Source: Pseudomonas sp. GM50 (GTDB taxonomy: Bacteria; Pseudomonadota; Gammaproteobacteria; Pseudomonadales; Pseudomonadaceae). Taken from it: a stretch of DNA of 64,000 nucleotides. The position numbers and the translations under genes are program-made. Below the pieces are notes generated by a model. The model worked only from the letters and a program-made list of their open reading frames with translations. It was not told the origin of the DNA and made no database searches. Below, piece after piece: positions 51,884-61,150 of the stretch. Location of the stretch: the NCBI RefSeq assembly GCF_000282375.1, contig NZ_AKJK01000069.1, positions 1-64,000 on the forward strand, given 5' to 3'. Position 1 is the first letter of the stretch. Every line of letters begins with the position of its first letter.

Positions 51884-51886
51884 GCA

Positions 51887-52360
51887 TTACCAAGTGCCGG
51901 TGGTCGGCTCCGGCAGGCTGAGTTTGCCGCGATCAACGAAACGCATCGTGCCGAACACGCCGCCAGCCAGTTTGCCCCGAAGCACGTACGGCAGATTGTT
52001 CAGCGTCTGCGTCTGACCCAGCCAGAGGGTCTGACGCAGCACCGAGAAGGCCGAAACGCTCACCGGCACCACGATAACCGCTTCGGAAAACCGCGGAATC
52101 GAGCCCGACTGGTCGCTGACACCGGAGGCGAGTGATTGACCGTTCACCTCCAGATCCAGGGCTACGCCGTTGTAGGCGATCGCCGCTTCATTGGGGTTTT
52201 GCACGCGCAGTTTTACCGCAAAACGCACTTCCAGTTCCTGGCTTGGCAGCGGCTCGATACCGACCACGTTGATGTTCAGCGGGTCGTGTTGGGGGAACAG
52301 GGCGCAGGCGCTCAGGGAGAGCAACAGGAGGGACAGAGACAGGGCGAACAATCTGCGCAT
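51887..52360 (-). CDS. LEA type 2 family lipoprotein
   Basis: 157 residues. Lipoprotein leader MRRLFALSLSLLLLSLSAC with the lipobox LSAC, then a single WHy/LEA-2 beta-sandwich (VQNPNEAAIAYNGVALDLEV). LEA2 proteins are linked to desiccation and osmotic stress. Convergent with the PhoD-like gene (3 bases between stops). Confidence 0.87.
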   Translation of the reverse strand: MRRLFALSLSLLLLSLSACALFPQHDPLNINVVGIEPLPSQELEVRFAVKLRVQNPNEAAIAYNGVALDLEVNGQSLASGVSDQSGSIPRFSEAVIVVPVSVSAFSVLRQTLWLGQTQTLNNLPYVLRGKLAGGVFGTMRFVDRGKLSLPEPTTGTW

Positions 52361-52375
52361 GGACAGGTTCTCGTA

Positions 52376-52406
52376 AGGAAAAAGGCCGAGCCGCTCGTGG
52401 CTCGGC
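52376..52406 (-). terminator. Rho-independent terminator after the NCS2 permease
   Basis: On the minus strand GCCGAGCC, loop ACGAGC, GGCTCGGC followed by CTTTTTCC. It lies 10 bases after the permease stop and before the LEA2 gene start. Confidence 0.8.
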
Positions 52407-52415
52407 TCTTGAGCA

Positions 52416-53891
52416 TTACGCACGGTCTAACTGTGCGACAGCCGCAGGTGAAACGGGTTCACCTTTGGCCGCAACATCCGGGTTCTGCATCACCTGAAGC
52501 ACCGAGGCTTCCGGGTCGAACTCGTCTTCTTCCAGCTCGATGAATTCTTCGGGCAGGAAGATATTCAGCACGATAGCGCACAACGCACCGACGGTGATCG
52601 GTGATTCGAAGATGTTGTGCAACGCCTTCGGCAACTCGCGCAACACTTCAGGCACCGCCGCAACGCCCAGGCCCATGCCGAGGGATATCGCCACGATCAG
52701 CATGTTGCGCCGATGCAGGCCGGCCTCGGCGAGAATCTTGATCCCGGCCACTGCCACGGTGCCGAACATCACCAGCTCGGCGCCGCCGAGCACCGGTTTC
52801 GGCATCAATTGCAGCACCGCGCCGATCATCGGGAACAACCCCAGCACCACCAACAGGCCCGCGATGAAAAACGCCACATAACGGCTGGCCACGCCGGTGA
52901 GCTGGATCACCCCGTTGTTCTGCGCGAAGGTCACCATCGGCATGCTGTTGAACACCGCCGCCATGGCCGAATTGAGACCGTCGGCCAGCAACCCGGATTT
53001 GATCCGGCGGATATAAATGGGGCCTTTGACCGGTTGCCGGGAAATCATCGAATTGGCGGTCAGGTCTCCGGCAGCCTCCAGGGGCGACACCAGGAAAATC
53101 ACCGCCACCGGCACAAACGCCACCCAGTCGAATGAGAAGCCATATTTGAACGGTACGGGCACACTCATCAGCGGCACGGCGGGCAGGCTGGTGAAATCGA
53201 CCTGGCCCATGAACCACGCGACGGCATAACCGAGGGCCAGGCCGATGACGATCGCGCCCAGGCGCAGGAACGGCACATCCACCCGGTTCAACACCACGAT
53301 GGTCCCCAGCACCAGTGCGGCCAGCGCCAGGTGGCTGGCGGCGCCGAGATCCGTCGCACCGAAACCGCCGGCAATGTCGGTCATGGCGACCTTGATCAGC
53401 GACAGGCCCATGAGGGTAATGATGGTGCCGGTCACCACGGGGGTGATCAGCATCCGCAGCTTGCCGATGAACTGGCTTAGCACCACTTCAATGAACGCGG
53501 CGAAAAAGCACACGCCGAAAATCGTCGAAAGAATCTCATCGGTGCCACCACCACGCGCCTTGACCATGAACCCGGCGCTGAGAATCACGCTGATAAACGA
53601 GAAACTGGTGCCTTGCAGGCACAGCAAACCGGAGCCGACCGGGCCGAACCGCCGCGCTTGGACAAACGTGCCCAGCCCCGAAACGAACAGCGCCATGCTG
53701 ATCAGATAAGGCACTTCACTTTGCAGGCCCAGGGCACTGCCCATGATCAGCGTCGGCGTGATGATGCCGACAAAACTCGCCAGTACGTGTTGCAGGGCGG
53801 CGAAGACCGTGGCGGTCAGGTGGGGGCGATCGTCAAGGCCGTAAATGAGGTCGTTGTTGCGTGGGGAGGCGGTTTTTTCAGAGGCGGTCAT
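52416..53891 (-). CDS. NCS2 uracil/xanthine permease
   Basis: 491 residues with 12-14 membrane segments. N-terminal QHVLASFVGIITPTLI is the NCS2 opening; FAQNNGVIQLTGVASRYV is the QNxGxxxxT family signature. It transports purine or pyrimidine bases with protons; xanthine/urate-type specificity is most likely but not certain. MTASEKTASP at 53891 is the chosen start; the upstream open frame is Pro/Ala-rich and non-coding in look. Confidence 0.92.
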   Translation of the reverse strand: MTASEKTASPRNNDLIYGLDDRPHLTATVFAALQHVLASFVGIITPTLIMGSALGLQSEVPYLISMALFVSGLGTFVQARRFGPVGSGLLCLQGTSFSFISVILSAGFMVKARGGGTDEILSTIFGVCFFAAFIEVVLSQFIGKLRMLITPVVTGTIITLMGLSLIKVAMTDIAGGFGATDLGAASHLALAALVLGTIVVLNRVDVPFLRLGAIVIGLALGYAVAWFMGQVDFTSLPAVPLMSVPVPFKYGFSFDWVAFVPVAVIFLVSPLEAAGDLTANSMISRQPVKGPIYIRRIKSGLLADGLNSAMAAVFNSMPMVTFAQNNGVIQLTGVASRYVAFFIAGLLVVLGLFPMIGAVLQLMPKPVLGGAELVMFGTVAVAGIKILAEAGLHRRNMLIVAISLGMGLGVAAVPEVLRELPKALHNIFESPITVGALCAIVLNIFLPEEFIELEEDEFDPEASVLQVMQNPDVAAKGEPVSPAAVAQLDRA

Positions 53892-54002
53892 GGTGATTTG
53901 CGTGCCGAAAGGCGGGGCCGGGTCAGAAAATGGAGGCGCAGGATGCCAGCCGCGGGCAGCGAGGGCAACGCTAAACGGTACGGAGGGGGCATACACAAAA
54001 CC

Positions 54003-54146
54003 TGTGGCGAGGGGACACAAAACCTGTGGCGAGGGGGCTTGCCCCCGTTGGGCTGCGAAGCGGCCCCCGACATTCCTCCAGACACACCTGACGCGCTGAT
54101 CTTGCGACGGCTGCGCCGCCGAACGGGGGCAAGCCCCCTCGCCACA
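54003..54146. repeat. Long-type REP pair with duplicated left end
   Basis: TGTGGCGAGGGG occurs at 54003 and again at 54025. The left arm continues TTGGGCTGCGAAGCGGCC; the right arm, read on minus, TTCGGCGGCGCAGCCGTCG. It lies between the permease and LysR genes. Confidence 0.86.
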
Positions 54147-54181
54147 GGGTTGATCATTCCAGGGCAGAGCACGCGTGCACT

Positions 54182-55075
54182 TCAGGCAAACGCCGCAAGC
54201 AGATCCTCTTCAAAGGCTTTTTGCGCATCCCCCGGCACCTGCGCGCGATGGCGGGCCAGATGGAACGCCACCTCAAAACTCATGTCGCCCTGGCGCACGG
54301 CGCGCAGCAACCCTTTGTCTTCCCAGCTGCGGGCGAAGTGATCGGGCAGGTAGCCAACGTGCTTGCCGGAAAGAATGAAGGCGAGGGTGCCTTCGACCTG
54401 TTCGGAACGCGCCGAACACATCTTCCCCTGAAACGGCTCGTCGCTGCGCAGGAAACGGTAGGGGTGATCGACCCGGTCGCAGGCCTGAAGCGTCTGATCG
54501 TCAGGTGTCTCATCGGTGAACAGCGGATGCCCCGGAGCGCAATACAGGTGCTGGGTTTCCGTGAACAGTTCGCGGTAGTCAAAAGCGCTCTGTACCTGTG
54601 AGAAATAGCCGATCGCCAGGTCCAGCCGCTGTTGCAGCAACAGCCGCTCCATTTCGCCGGGCATGGCGCTGATCAACTCGATACGTACCGACTCGTCCCG
54701 TTCGCGAAAGCGCCGGATCGCCTCGGCAACCCGTTGCAGCACCGATTGATCAAGTGCTTCGGACAAGCCCAGGCGCACTTCGCCGATCAAGCGGCCGGCC
54801 ACGCCGTTGGATTGATGACGGAACGCTTCGATCGACTCGAACAAGGTGCGAATGGCAAGGAGCAGCTGTTCGCCCTTGGGGGTGATTTTGAACCCGCCCT
54901 TGCCGCGACTGCACAGGCGATAGCCGAGTCGGGTTTCGAGCCTGGCCATCTGCTGGCTGATGCTCGACTGGCTCAGCCCCAGTTCACCCTGAGCCGCACT
55001 GAAGCCACCGCATTCCACCACGCTGACGAACAGGCGCAGCAGCTGCAGGTCCAGGTCATGAAGTTGACCGAGCAT
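54182..55075 (-). CDS. LysR-family transcriptional regulator
   Basis: 297 residues. DLQLLRLFVSVVECGGFSAA with LGLSQSSISQQMARLE is the DNA-binding half; an effector domain follows. ATG at 55075 used (the codon before it is TTG). Divergent from the polyamine-binding protein and agmatinase genes, which it probably controls. Confidence 0.93.
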   Translation of the reverse strand: MLGQLHDLDLQLLRLFVSVVECGGFSAAQGELGLSQSSISQQMARLETRLGYRLCSRGKGGFKITPKGEQLLLAIRTLFESIEAFRHQSNGVAGRLIGEVRLGLSEALDQSVLQRVAEAIRRFRERDESVRIELISAMPGEMERLLLQQRLDLAIGYFSQVQSAFDYRELFTETQHLYCAPGHPLFTDETPDDQTLQACDRVDHPYRFLRSDEPFQGKMCSARSEQVEGTLAFILSGKHVGYLPDHFARSWEDKGLLRAVRQGDMSFEVAFHLARHRAQVPGDAQKAFEEDLLAAFA

Positions 55076-55111
55076 CAAACATTACTCCGCAATAAAGTCA
55101 GGATAATTAAC

Positions 55112-55126
55112 TTGGTATTTTTCCAA
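55112..55126. promoter_or_regulatory. Candidate LysR box
   Basis: TTGG-N7-CCAA, containing T-N11-A (T55113, A55125), between the divergent LysR and polyamine genes. Confidence 0.45.
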
Positions 55127-55176
55127 TGTAACCGACGACGCATCCTGCAACCACTTCCTCCGGTCAGGTGTTCGTC

Positions 55177-56268
55177 ATGGCTCCGCTCTTCAAGCTGTGT
55201 TTACCCGCGCTGTTCCTCGTCATGGCCGTGCCGGCCCAGGCAGAGGAAAAAGTCCTCAATCTCTACAGTTGGGCAGATTACGTGGCGCCCGACGCCTTGC
55301 AGCGGTTCGAAAAGGAAACCGGCATTCATGTGCGCTACGACACGTTCGATGCACCGGAAGTACTGGAAACCAAACTGCTCACCGGCGGCAGCGGTTATGA
55401 CGTGGTGGTGCCGTCGTCCAGTGTGCTGGCACGCGGCCTGGCGGCGGGTGCGCTGCAGGAAATTCCTCACGATGGCCTCAAGGGTTACGCCAACCTTGAC
55501 CCGGACATGCTGGAAAAACTGGCGGCGGTCGACCCCGGCAATCGGTATGGCGTGCCTTACACCTGGGGCACGCTCGGGCTTGGGATGAATGTCGAAGCGG
55601 TGAAACAACGTTTGCCCAGCGCACCGCTCAACAGCCTGGACCTGCTGTTCAATCCCGAATACGCCAGCAAGCTGAAAGATTGCGGCATCGCCATTCTCGA
55701 TTCGCCCCAAGAGGTGATCGGCCTGGCGCTGCACTATCTGGGTAAAGATCCCTACAGCACCGACAAGGCTGATCTGACAGCCGCCGACGCCCTGTTGCGT
55801 CAGTTACAGCCGTCGGTGCTGTACGTCGCCACCGGGCGGCAGATCAACGATCTGGCCAATGGTAGCGTCTGCCTGGCATTGACCTACAACGGTGACGCGA
55901 GCATGGCTGCCGACCAGGCGCGCAAGGCCAACAAGCCGTTCGAGGTGGCCTACCGCATTCCACGCGAAGGCACGCTGGTGTGGCAGGACAACCTGGCGAT
56001 CCCCAAGGACGCGCCGCACCCAGAAGCCGCCCGGGCCTTCATCGAGTTTATGTTGCGCCCCGAATCCGTCGCCGCGCTGACCAATACGCTGTTCTTCGCC
56101 ACGGCCAATCGGGCGGCGACGCCATTGGTGGATGAGGCGGTGCGCAGCGATCCCGACATCTACCCGCAGAGCGAGGTGCGTGAGCGGCTGTATGCCGACC
56201 GCAGCATGAGCCTCAAGGACATGCGTCAGCGCACCCGCTTGTGGACCACTTTCCGTAGCCGCCAATAA
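55177..56268 (+). CDS. Periplasmic polyamine-binding protein (PotF/SpuD-like)
   Basis: 363 residues. Signal peptide MAPLFKLCLPALFLVMAVPAQA, then VLNLYSWADYVAPDAL and GSGYDVVVPSSSV, typical of the putrescine/spermidine-binding family. It is followed after 21 bases by an agmatinase-family gene, so it may bind agmatine, putrescine or another guanidino compound. No ABC permease or ATPase gene is adjacent, so it must borrow a transporter or act as a sensor. GTG 55168 is an alternative start. Confidence 0.9.
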   Translation: MAPLFKLCLPALFLVMAVPAQAEEKVLNLYSWADYVAPDALQRFEKETGIHVRYDTFDAPEVLETKLLTGGSGYDVVVPSSSVLARGLAAGALQEIPHDGLKGYANLDPDMLEKLAAVDPGNRYGVPYTWGTLGLGMNVEAVKQRLPSAPLNSLDLLFNPEYASKLKDCGIAILDSPQEVIGLALHYLGKDPYSTDKADLTAADALLRQLQPSVLYVATGRQINDLANGSVCLALTYNGDASMAADQARKANKPFEVAYRIPREGTLVWQDNLAIPKDAPHPEAARAFIEFMLRPESVAALTNTLFFATANRAATPLVDEAVRSDPDIYPQSEVRERLYADRSMSLKDMRQRTRLWTTFRSRQ

Positions 56269-56289
56269 GCCAATAACAAGGAATACACC

Positions 56290-57249
56290 ATGGACGTCCC
56301 TGCACAGAACGATCAGGCCATGACCCGCGACAGTCTTTACGGGACTGCCGCCGAAAGTACCTACGCCGGTATCACCAGTTTCATGCGCCGCCGGTACAGC
56401 CGCGACTTGCGTGGTGTCGATGTGGTGGTCAGCGGTGTGCCGTTCGACACTGCCACCAGCAACCGCCCCGGCGCACGTTTCGGACCGCGCGGCATTCGGG
56501 CGGCATCCGCCGGGATCGCCTGGGAGCGCCATTGGCCGTGGACGTTCGACCCGTTCGATCACCTGGCGGTGATTGACTACGGCGATTGCGCCTTCGATTA
56601 CGGCACGCCGCATTCGGTGCCGGAAAGCATCGAAGCCCACGCCGAGCACATCCTGGGCGGCGGTTGCGCGATGCTGACGTTTGGTGGCGATCACTTCATC
56701 AGTTATCCGCTGCTCAAGGCCCATGCCCGCAAGCATGGCCCGTTGTCGTTGATTCACTTCGACGCCCACAGCGACACCTGGCCGGATGAGGAGGGCAAGC
56801 GCGTCGATCACGGCACGATGTTCTGGCATGCGGCCAAAGAAGGGGTGGTGGATCCGTCGCGCTCGGTGCAGATCGGGTTGCGCACCACCAATGACGATCA
56901 TCAGGGCTTTCAGGTACTGGATGCGCGGCAGGTGCATCGGCAAGGGTGCGAGGCGATCGTCGAGGCGATTCGTGCGCGGGTCGGTGATCACCCGGTGTAC
57001 CTGACTTTTGACATCGACTGCCTCGACCCGGCCTTTGCGCCGGGCACCGGAACGCCAGTGTGTGGCGGCTTGAGCACGGTGCAGGCGCTGGAGATTCTCG
57101 GCGGCTTGCGCGGGATCAACCTGGTGGGGATGGACGTGGTGGAAGTGGCGCCGGCCTACGACAGCGCGGACATTACCTCACTGGCAGCGGCGACATTGGC
57201 CATGGAGATGCTGTGTTTGTATGCGGCCAGGCATAAGGTCGATCGGTAG
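56290..57249 (+). CDS. Agmatinase-family ureohydrolase
   Basis: 319 residues, with all manganese-binding motifs: GGDHFIS, HFDAHSDTW, and FDIDCLDPAFAPGTGTP. The family hydrolyses agmatine, guanidinobutyrate or similar to release urea. Pairing with a polyamine-binding protein suits agmatine-to-putrescine, but GbuA- or GpuA-type specificity cannot be excluded. ATG follows AAGGAATACACC. Confidence 0.92.
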   Translation: MDVPAQNDQAMTRDSLYGTAAESTYAGITSFMRRRYSRDLRGVDVVVSGVPFDTATSNRPGARFGPRGIRAASAGIAWERHWPWTFDPFDHLAVIDYGDCAFDYGTPHSVPESIEAHAEHILGGGCAMLTFGGDHFISYPLLKAHARKHGPLSLIHFDAHSDTWPDEEGKRVDHGTMFWHAAKEGVVDPSRSVQIGLRTTNDDHQGFQVLDARQVHRQGCEAIVEAIRARVGDHPVYLTFDIDCLDPAFAPGTGTPVCGGLSTVQALEILGGLRGINLVGMDVVEVAPAYDSADITSLAAATLAMEMLCLYAARHKVDR

Positions 57250-57277
57250 TTTTGATTTGTGGTGTCTGGTATGGCGC

Positions 57278-57370
57278 CTTCGCGGGCAAGCCTCGCTCCT
57301 ACAGGTTTTGCGTCGTGCCCAAATCGCGCGGCAATCTCTGTATCTGTAGGAGCGAGGCTTGCCCGCGAAG
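57278..57370. repeat. Short-type REP pair
   Basis: Arms of 27 bases (right arm CTGTAGGAGCGAGGCTTGCC and onwards), 28 bases after the agmatinase stop. Confidence 0.87.
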
Positions 57371-57458
57371 CTTTTCAGGCCGGCCAATCGCTCCTGCCAG
57401 TTTCTGACAGCAGCCTCTGCTAAGCTCCGACGACTTTTCAGGAAAGAGCCTGCCGACC

Positions 57459-58175
57459 GTGTCGCGAACCAGCCGTTTACTGACGTTGTTACAAGTGCTG
57501 CGGGGCAAAAGTCGTCCGGTGACGGCCGCGACATTGGCCAGCGAACTGGAGATTTCCGAGCGCACGCTGTACCGCGACATCGCTGAACTCACCGCGCTCG
57601 GCGCGCCGATTTTTGGCGAGGCGGGGATCGGTTATGTGTTGCGCAGCGGCCTGTTTCTGCCGCCTTTGATGCTCAATGCCGATGAGACCGAAGCCATCGT
57701 GCTTGGCTTGCGTTACGTGGATCAGCGTGGTGATGAGGTGTTGGGCAAAGCCGCGGCCGATGCCCTGGCAAAAATCGCTGCGGTACTCGACCCCGCCGCC
57801 CAGGAGGCCTTGCGCAACCCGACGGTGCTGCCGGGACCGCCGGGTTATGGCTATCCGCAAAATGCCGTGCCTTTGAACGTGTTTCGCCAAGCCATCCGCG
57901 ATCAGGCCAAGCTGCACATCGACTACGCGGACGCCAATCAGGTGCCCAGTCAGCGGTTGATCTGGCCACTGGCCCTGGGTTTTCTCAACGAGGTGCGGAT
58001 CATCGTCGCGTGGTGTGAATTGCGCAGTGCCTATCGCACCTTTCGCACCGACCGGATCTCAGCCGCCAGCGAGCAGGGTGAACGCTATCCGGGGCGGCGC
58101 AGCGACCTTTTGCGCACCTGGCGCAAGCAGATGCAACTGGACGAAGCAGGGCGTTTCACTCCTGACAAGAATTGA
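57459..58175 (+). CDS. YafY-type HTH/WYL-domain transcriptional regulator
   Basis: 238 residues. N-terminal HTH_11 (LQVLRGKSRPVTAATLASEL, then ISERTLYRDIAEL) and a WYL-type domain (LHIDYADANQ and LIWPLALGFLN). WYL proteins bind nucleic acid or nucleotide ligands and act as repressors or activators. GTG start. A single NTF2-like gene follows by 52 bases and could be its target. Confidence 0.9.
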   Translation: MSRTSRLLTLLQVLRGKSRPVTAATLASELEISERTLYRDIAELTALGAPIFGEAGIGYVLRSGLFLPPLMLNADETEAIVLGLRYVDQRGDEVLGKAAADALAKIAAVLDPAAQEALRNPTVLPGPPGYGYPQNAVPLNVFRQAIRDQAKLHIDYADANQVPSQRLIWPLALGFLNEVRIIVAWCELRSAYRTFRTDRISAASEQGERYPGRRSDLLRTWRKQMQLDEAGRFTPDKN

Positions 58176-58227
58176 CACAGGCTTGTTTTAGCATGGCTCC
58201 AGAATCAACTCACAAGGAGCCGTAAAC

Positions 58228-58569
58228 ATGTCCAATCCAGCCTCTTCACTGGCCCCCGCCATTGCCGCCTACATTGCCGCTGCCAATGCTCGCGACACGT
58301 CGAGGGTTGCCAGTTTTTTCGCTGAGGATGCCAACGTGTTCGATGAGGGGCAGCATCAGGTCGGCACACAAGCCATCGCCCAATGGATGCAAGACACCGC
58401 ACAACGTTATCAGCCTCGGGTCGAGGTGCTCGACGTTCAACAGCGCACCGGCAAAGTGCTGGTGCACAACCTGATCTCCGGCACGTTCCCTGGCAGCCCG
58501 CTGGAACTGCGCTACATGTTCCGCCTCAATGAGCAGGGTAAAATCGCCCGGCTGGACATCTCGCTGTAA
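58228..58569 (+). CDS. NTF2-like/SnoaL-type protein
   Basis: 113 residues with the cone-shaped NTF2 fold pattern: AAYIAAANARDTSRVASFFAED is the opening helix-strand, ending LELRYMFRLNEQGKIARLDI. AAGGAG precedes the ATG. Such proteins are small isomerases, hydratases or ligand-binding modules; function unknown. Confidence 0.85.
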   Translation: MSNPASSLAPAIAAYIAAANARDTSRVASFFAEDANVFDEGQHQVGTQAIAQWMQDTAQRYQPRVEVLDVQQRTGKVLVHNLISGTFPGSPLELRYMFRLNEQGKIARLDISL

Positions 58570-58583
58570 CCCGGCGCGAAACC

Positions 58584-58767
58584 TGTGGGGGCTTATGTGG
58601 TGAGATGGCTTGTTGTGGCGAGGGGGCTTGTCGGAATGCCGCATCACCCCGTTCGGCTGCGAAGCAGCCGTAAATCCTTTACATGCGGTTTAACTTTGAA
58701 ATGCTGGGGGGCGCTTCGCACCCCAACGGGGGCAAGCCCCCTCGCCACAACAAGCCCGCTCCCACAT
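58584..58767. repeat. Long-type REP pair nested within a short-type pair
   Basis: The core (58614-58749) has left arm TTCGGCTGCGAAGCAGCCG and right arm of the TTGGGGTGCGAAGCGCC sub-type; a 17-base insert (TCGGAATGCCGCATCAC) interrupts the left arm. Outside it, a degraded short-type arm (about 58584-58613) and its complement (ending CCCACAT, 58767) extend the palindrome. The central spacer is nearly identical to that of the element at 61168. Confidence 0.83.
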
Positions 58768-58795
58768 GAATTGCGTTTTACCTATACTGCCGCGC

Positions 58796-59914
58796 ATGAA
58801 TGTCGACTCTCCCTTAAGCGCCTGGCAACACGCCATCGACCAGAAGGGCTTCGTCCAGGACGAAGCTCAGGAACACGCCGTGTGGGCGCTGCAAAAATGC
58901 CACGAAGCCTTGCATGAAAACCGCACGCCCGTCACCGGCGTGTACCTCTGGGGTCCGGTCGGGCGGGGCAAGACCTGGTTGATGGATCAGTTCTACCAAA
59001 ACCTGCGCGTCCCGGCCCGGCGTCAGCACTTTCATCACTTCATGGGCTGGGTGCATCAGCGCTCTTTTCAATTGACCGGCACCGCCGACCCGTTGAAAGC
59101 GCTGGCCCGCGAGCTGAGCCAGGAAGTGCGGGTGCTGTGTTTCGATGAGTTGTTCGTCAACGACATCGGTGACGCGATCATTCTCGGGCGTTTGTTTCAG
59201 GTGATGTTCGAGCAGGGCGTGGTGGTGGTCTGCACCTCCAATCAGCCGCCGGATCAGCTGTACGCGGATGGCTTCAACCGTGACCGGTTTGTGCCGGCTA
59301 TTGCTGCGATCAAGCAACACATGCAAGTGATTGCGGTGGATGGCGGGGAAGATCATCGCCTGCATCCTGGCGCCGGTCTGCAGCGTTACTGGGTGAACGT
59401 ACCGGGTCAGCCCGGCGCATTGAGCGAGGCGTTCAAAGCCTTGACCGTCGGCCAGTCGCTGTCCAGCGATCCGGTCAAGATCGGCTACCGTTCGGTCAAT
59501 GTCATGCAGGCCAGTCAAACCGTGCTCTGGTGCCGTTACACCGAGCTCTGCGAGCAGCCGTTTGCGGCCATGGACTTCATGGCCCTGTGCGATACCTTCA
59601 GCGCTATTGTGTTGAGTGACGTGCCCAATCTCAGCGCGCAAAAACGCGAAGCGCGCATCGCCCGCGGCACTGAAGACGGCGTCGAACGGGTGGCAGCGGG
59701 GGATCGCGAGTTGCCGCAGTTGTCGGTGCACGACGACGGCGTGCGCCGGTTCATCGCCCTGGTGGACGAATGCTACGACCGCAAGGTGCCGCTGTACCTC
59801 GAAGCGCAGGTGCCGATGGAAGCGCTATACACCGAGGGCTATCTGGAATTTCCGTTTCGTCGCACCCTCAGTCGTTTGCAGGAGATGCAGCTAAAACGTT
59901 TCGCCGAGGCTTGA
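58796..59914 (+). CDS. zapE: AFG1/ZapE-like ATPase
   Basis: 372 residues. Walker A GPVGRGKT (53-60), Walker B VLCFDELFVND, and SNQPPDQLYADGFNRDRFVP are the AFG1 family hallmarks. E. coli ZapE acts at the division septum under stress and low oxygen; the mitochondrial relative is a protein quality factor. This may be a second paralogue, since the usual pseudomonad zapE lies near petA-rplM as far as I recall, and none of those genes is here. No ribosome site is seen before the ATG; a TATACT lies 8 bases upstream. Confidence 0.85.
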   Translation: MNVDSPLSAWQHAIDQKGFVQDEAQEHAVWALQKCHEALHENRTPVTGVYLWGPVGRGKTWLMDQFYQNLRVPARRQHFHHFMGWVHQRSFQLTGTADPLKALARELSQEVRVLCFDELFVNDIGDAIILGRLFQVMFEQGVVVVCTSNQPPDQLYADGFNRDRFVPAIAAIKQHMQVIAVDGGEDHRLHPGAGLQRYWVNVPGQPGALSEAFKALTVGQSLSSDPVKIGYRSVNVMQASQTVLWCRYTELCEQPFAAMDFMALCDTFSAIVLSDVPNLSAQKREARIARGTEDGVERVAAGDRELPQLSVHDDGVRRFIALVDECYDRKVPLYLEAQVPMEALYTEGYLEFPFRRTLSRLQEMQLKRFAEA

Positions 59915-59932
59915 TATCCGGGAGGAGCGAAC

Positions 59933-60514
59933 ATGAATCAGCCCTTGTCTCACCATTTGCTGACCATGGCCTATCAGAACGCCTGGGCCAATCACCGACT
60001 GGCCAAGGCCTGGCTTCAGCTGAGCCCGGCCGAGCTGGCGGCGCCGCGAGTCAGTTTCTTTCCCAGCCTCAGCGCGACCCTCAATCACATCCTGACCTGT
60101 GACTGGTTCTATGTGGATGCACTGGAGCGGGAGTTGCGCGGTGACGAACCACATCCCGATTGCTACGTGTTTTTCAACGAAGACGAGCCGTTCGCCCACG
60201 GCGCCGATCTCAAGCGCGAGCAAGCCCTGGTGGACCGTCGACTGATTGCCTACTGCGAGCAACTGCGCGACGCAGACCTCGGACGGCTTGTGACCATCGC
60301 GCGTGACACCCCGCAACATGACAGCCGTTTACGCATGCTGTCCCATTTGTTCGAGCATCAGATTCATCATCGCGGGCAGGTTCACGCGATGCTCAGTGGC
60401 ACCTCGGTCACGCCGCCGCAGCTGGACGAGTTTTTCTGTGCCGGAGAGTCGGCGTTGAGGGCCGAGGATTTTGCCGAGTTGGGATGGACCGAGGTAATGA
60501 TCTGGGGCGTTTGA
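59933..60514 (+). CDS. DinB-family protein
   Basis: 193 residues, four-helix DinB fold. Metal-binding His positions are visible in ATLNHILTCDWFY and LFEHQIHHRGQVHAML. The family includes thiol transferases and stress proteins; substrate unknown. GGAGGAGCGAAC precedes the ATG, 18 bases after the ZapE-like stop, so the two genes may be co-transcribed. Confidence 0.9.
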   Translation: MNQPLSHHLLTMAYQNAWANHRLAKAWLQLSPAELAAPRVSFFPSLSATLNHILTCDWFYVDALERELRGDEPHPDCYVFFNEDEPFAHGADLKREQALVDRRLIAYCEQLRDADLGRLVTIARDTPQHDSRLRMLSHLFEHQIHHRGQVHAMLSGTSVTPPQLDEFFCAGESALRAEDFAELGWTEVMIWGV

Positions 60515-60630
60515 GAGGGAACGTTCACAACAGGATCCGGTTGTCGGCACCCCGGTACTCGCGATAAGGTCACTGGACCTTTCAGTGCGCAAGAGGCGAA
60601 CTGGGGCAACTTGTGTGATTGAGGGTGGAA

Positions 60631-61122
60631 ATGGAATCCGCAGAAATTCTTGTGCTTCAGGCCAGCTACACCAACCCGGTGCATGCCGAGGCGATTGGCC
60701 TGGTGTTGAACCACTACGCTGAAGACCCGATGGGCGGCGGTCAGCCGTTACCGGCCGATAGGTTGCAACAACTGCCGGGGGAACTGGCCAAGCGTCCCCA
60801 TGCCTTCAGCGTATTGGCGTTTGTTGGCGGTGAGCCGGCAGGGCTGGTCAACTGCTTTGAAGGTTTTTCGACCTTCGCCTGCCGGCCACTGGTCAACGTG
60901 CACGATGTTGCCGTGGTGTCGAAGTTTCGCGGGTTGGGGCTGAGTCAGAAGATGCTGCACAAAGTCGAGGACATCGCACGCCAGCGCGGCTGCTGCAAAA
61001 TCACCCTGGAAGTGCTGGAAGGCAATGCAGTGGCTCAGGGGGCTTATGGCAAGTTCGGTTTCTCGCCAGGCATGTTCGACCCGGCGCACGGCCGGATGCT
61101 GTTCTGGACCAAGGCGCTTTAA
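60631..61122 (+). CDS. GNAT acetyltransferase
   Basis: 163 residues. Acetyl-CoA pyrophosphate loop VSKFRGLGLSQKML and downstream CCKITLEVLEGNAVAQGAYGKFGF are canonical. ATG 60631 follows GAGGGTGGAA. Substrate unknown. Confidence 0.9.
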   Translation: MESAEILVLQASYTNPVHAEAIGLVLNHYAEDPMGGGQPLPADRLQQLPGELAKRPHAFSVLAFVGGEPAGLVNCFEGFSTFACRPLVNVHDVAVVSKFRGLGLSQKMLHKVEDIARQRGCCKITLEVLEGNAVAQGAYGKFGFSPGMFDPAHGRMLFWTKAL

Positions 61123-61150
61123 TTCGCAGTCCATTTTGGGAGCGAGCTTG

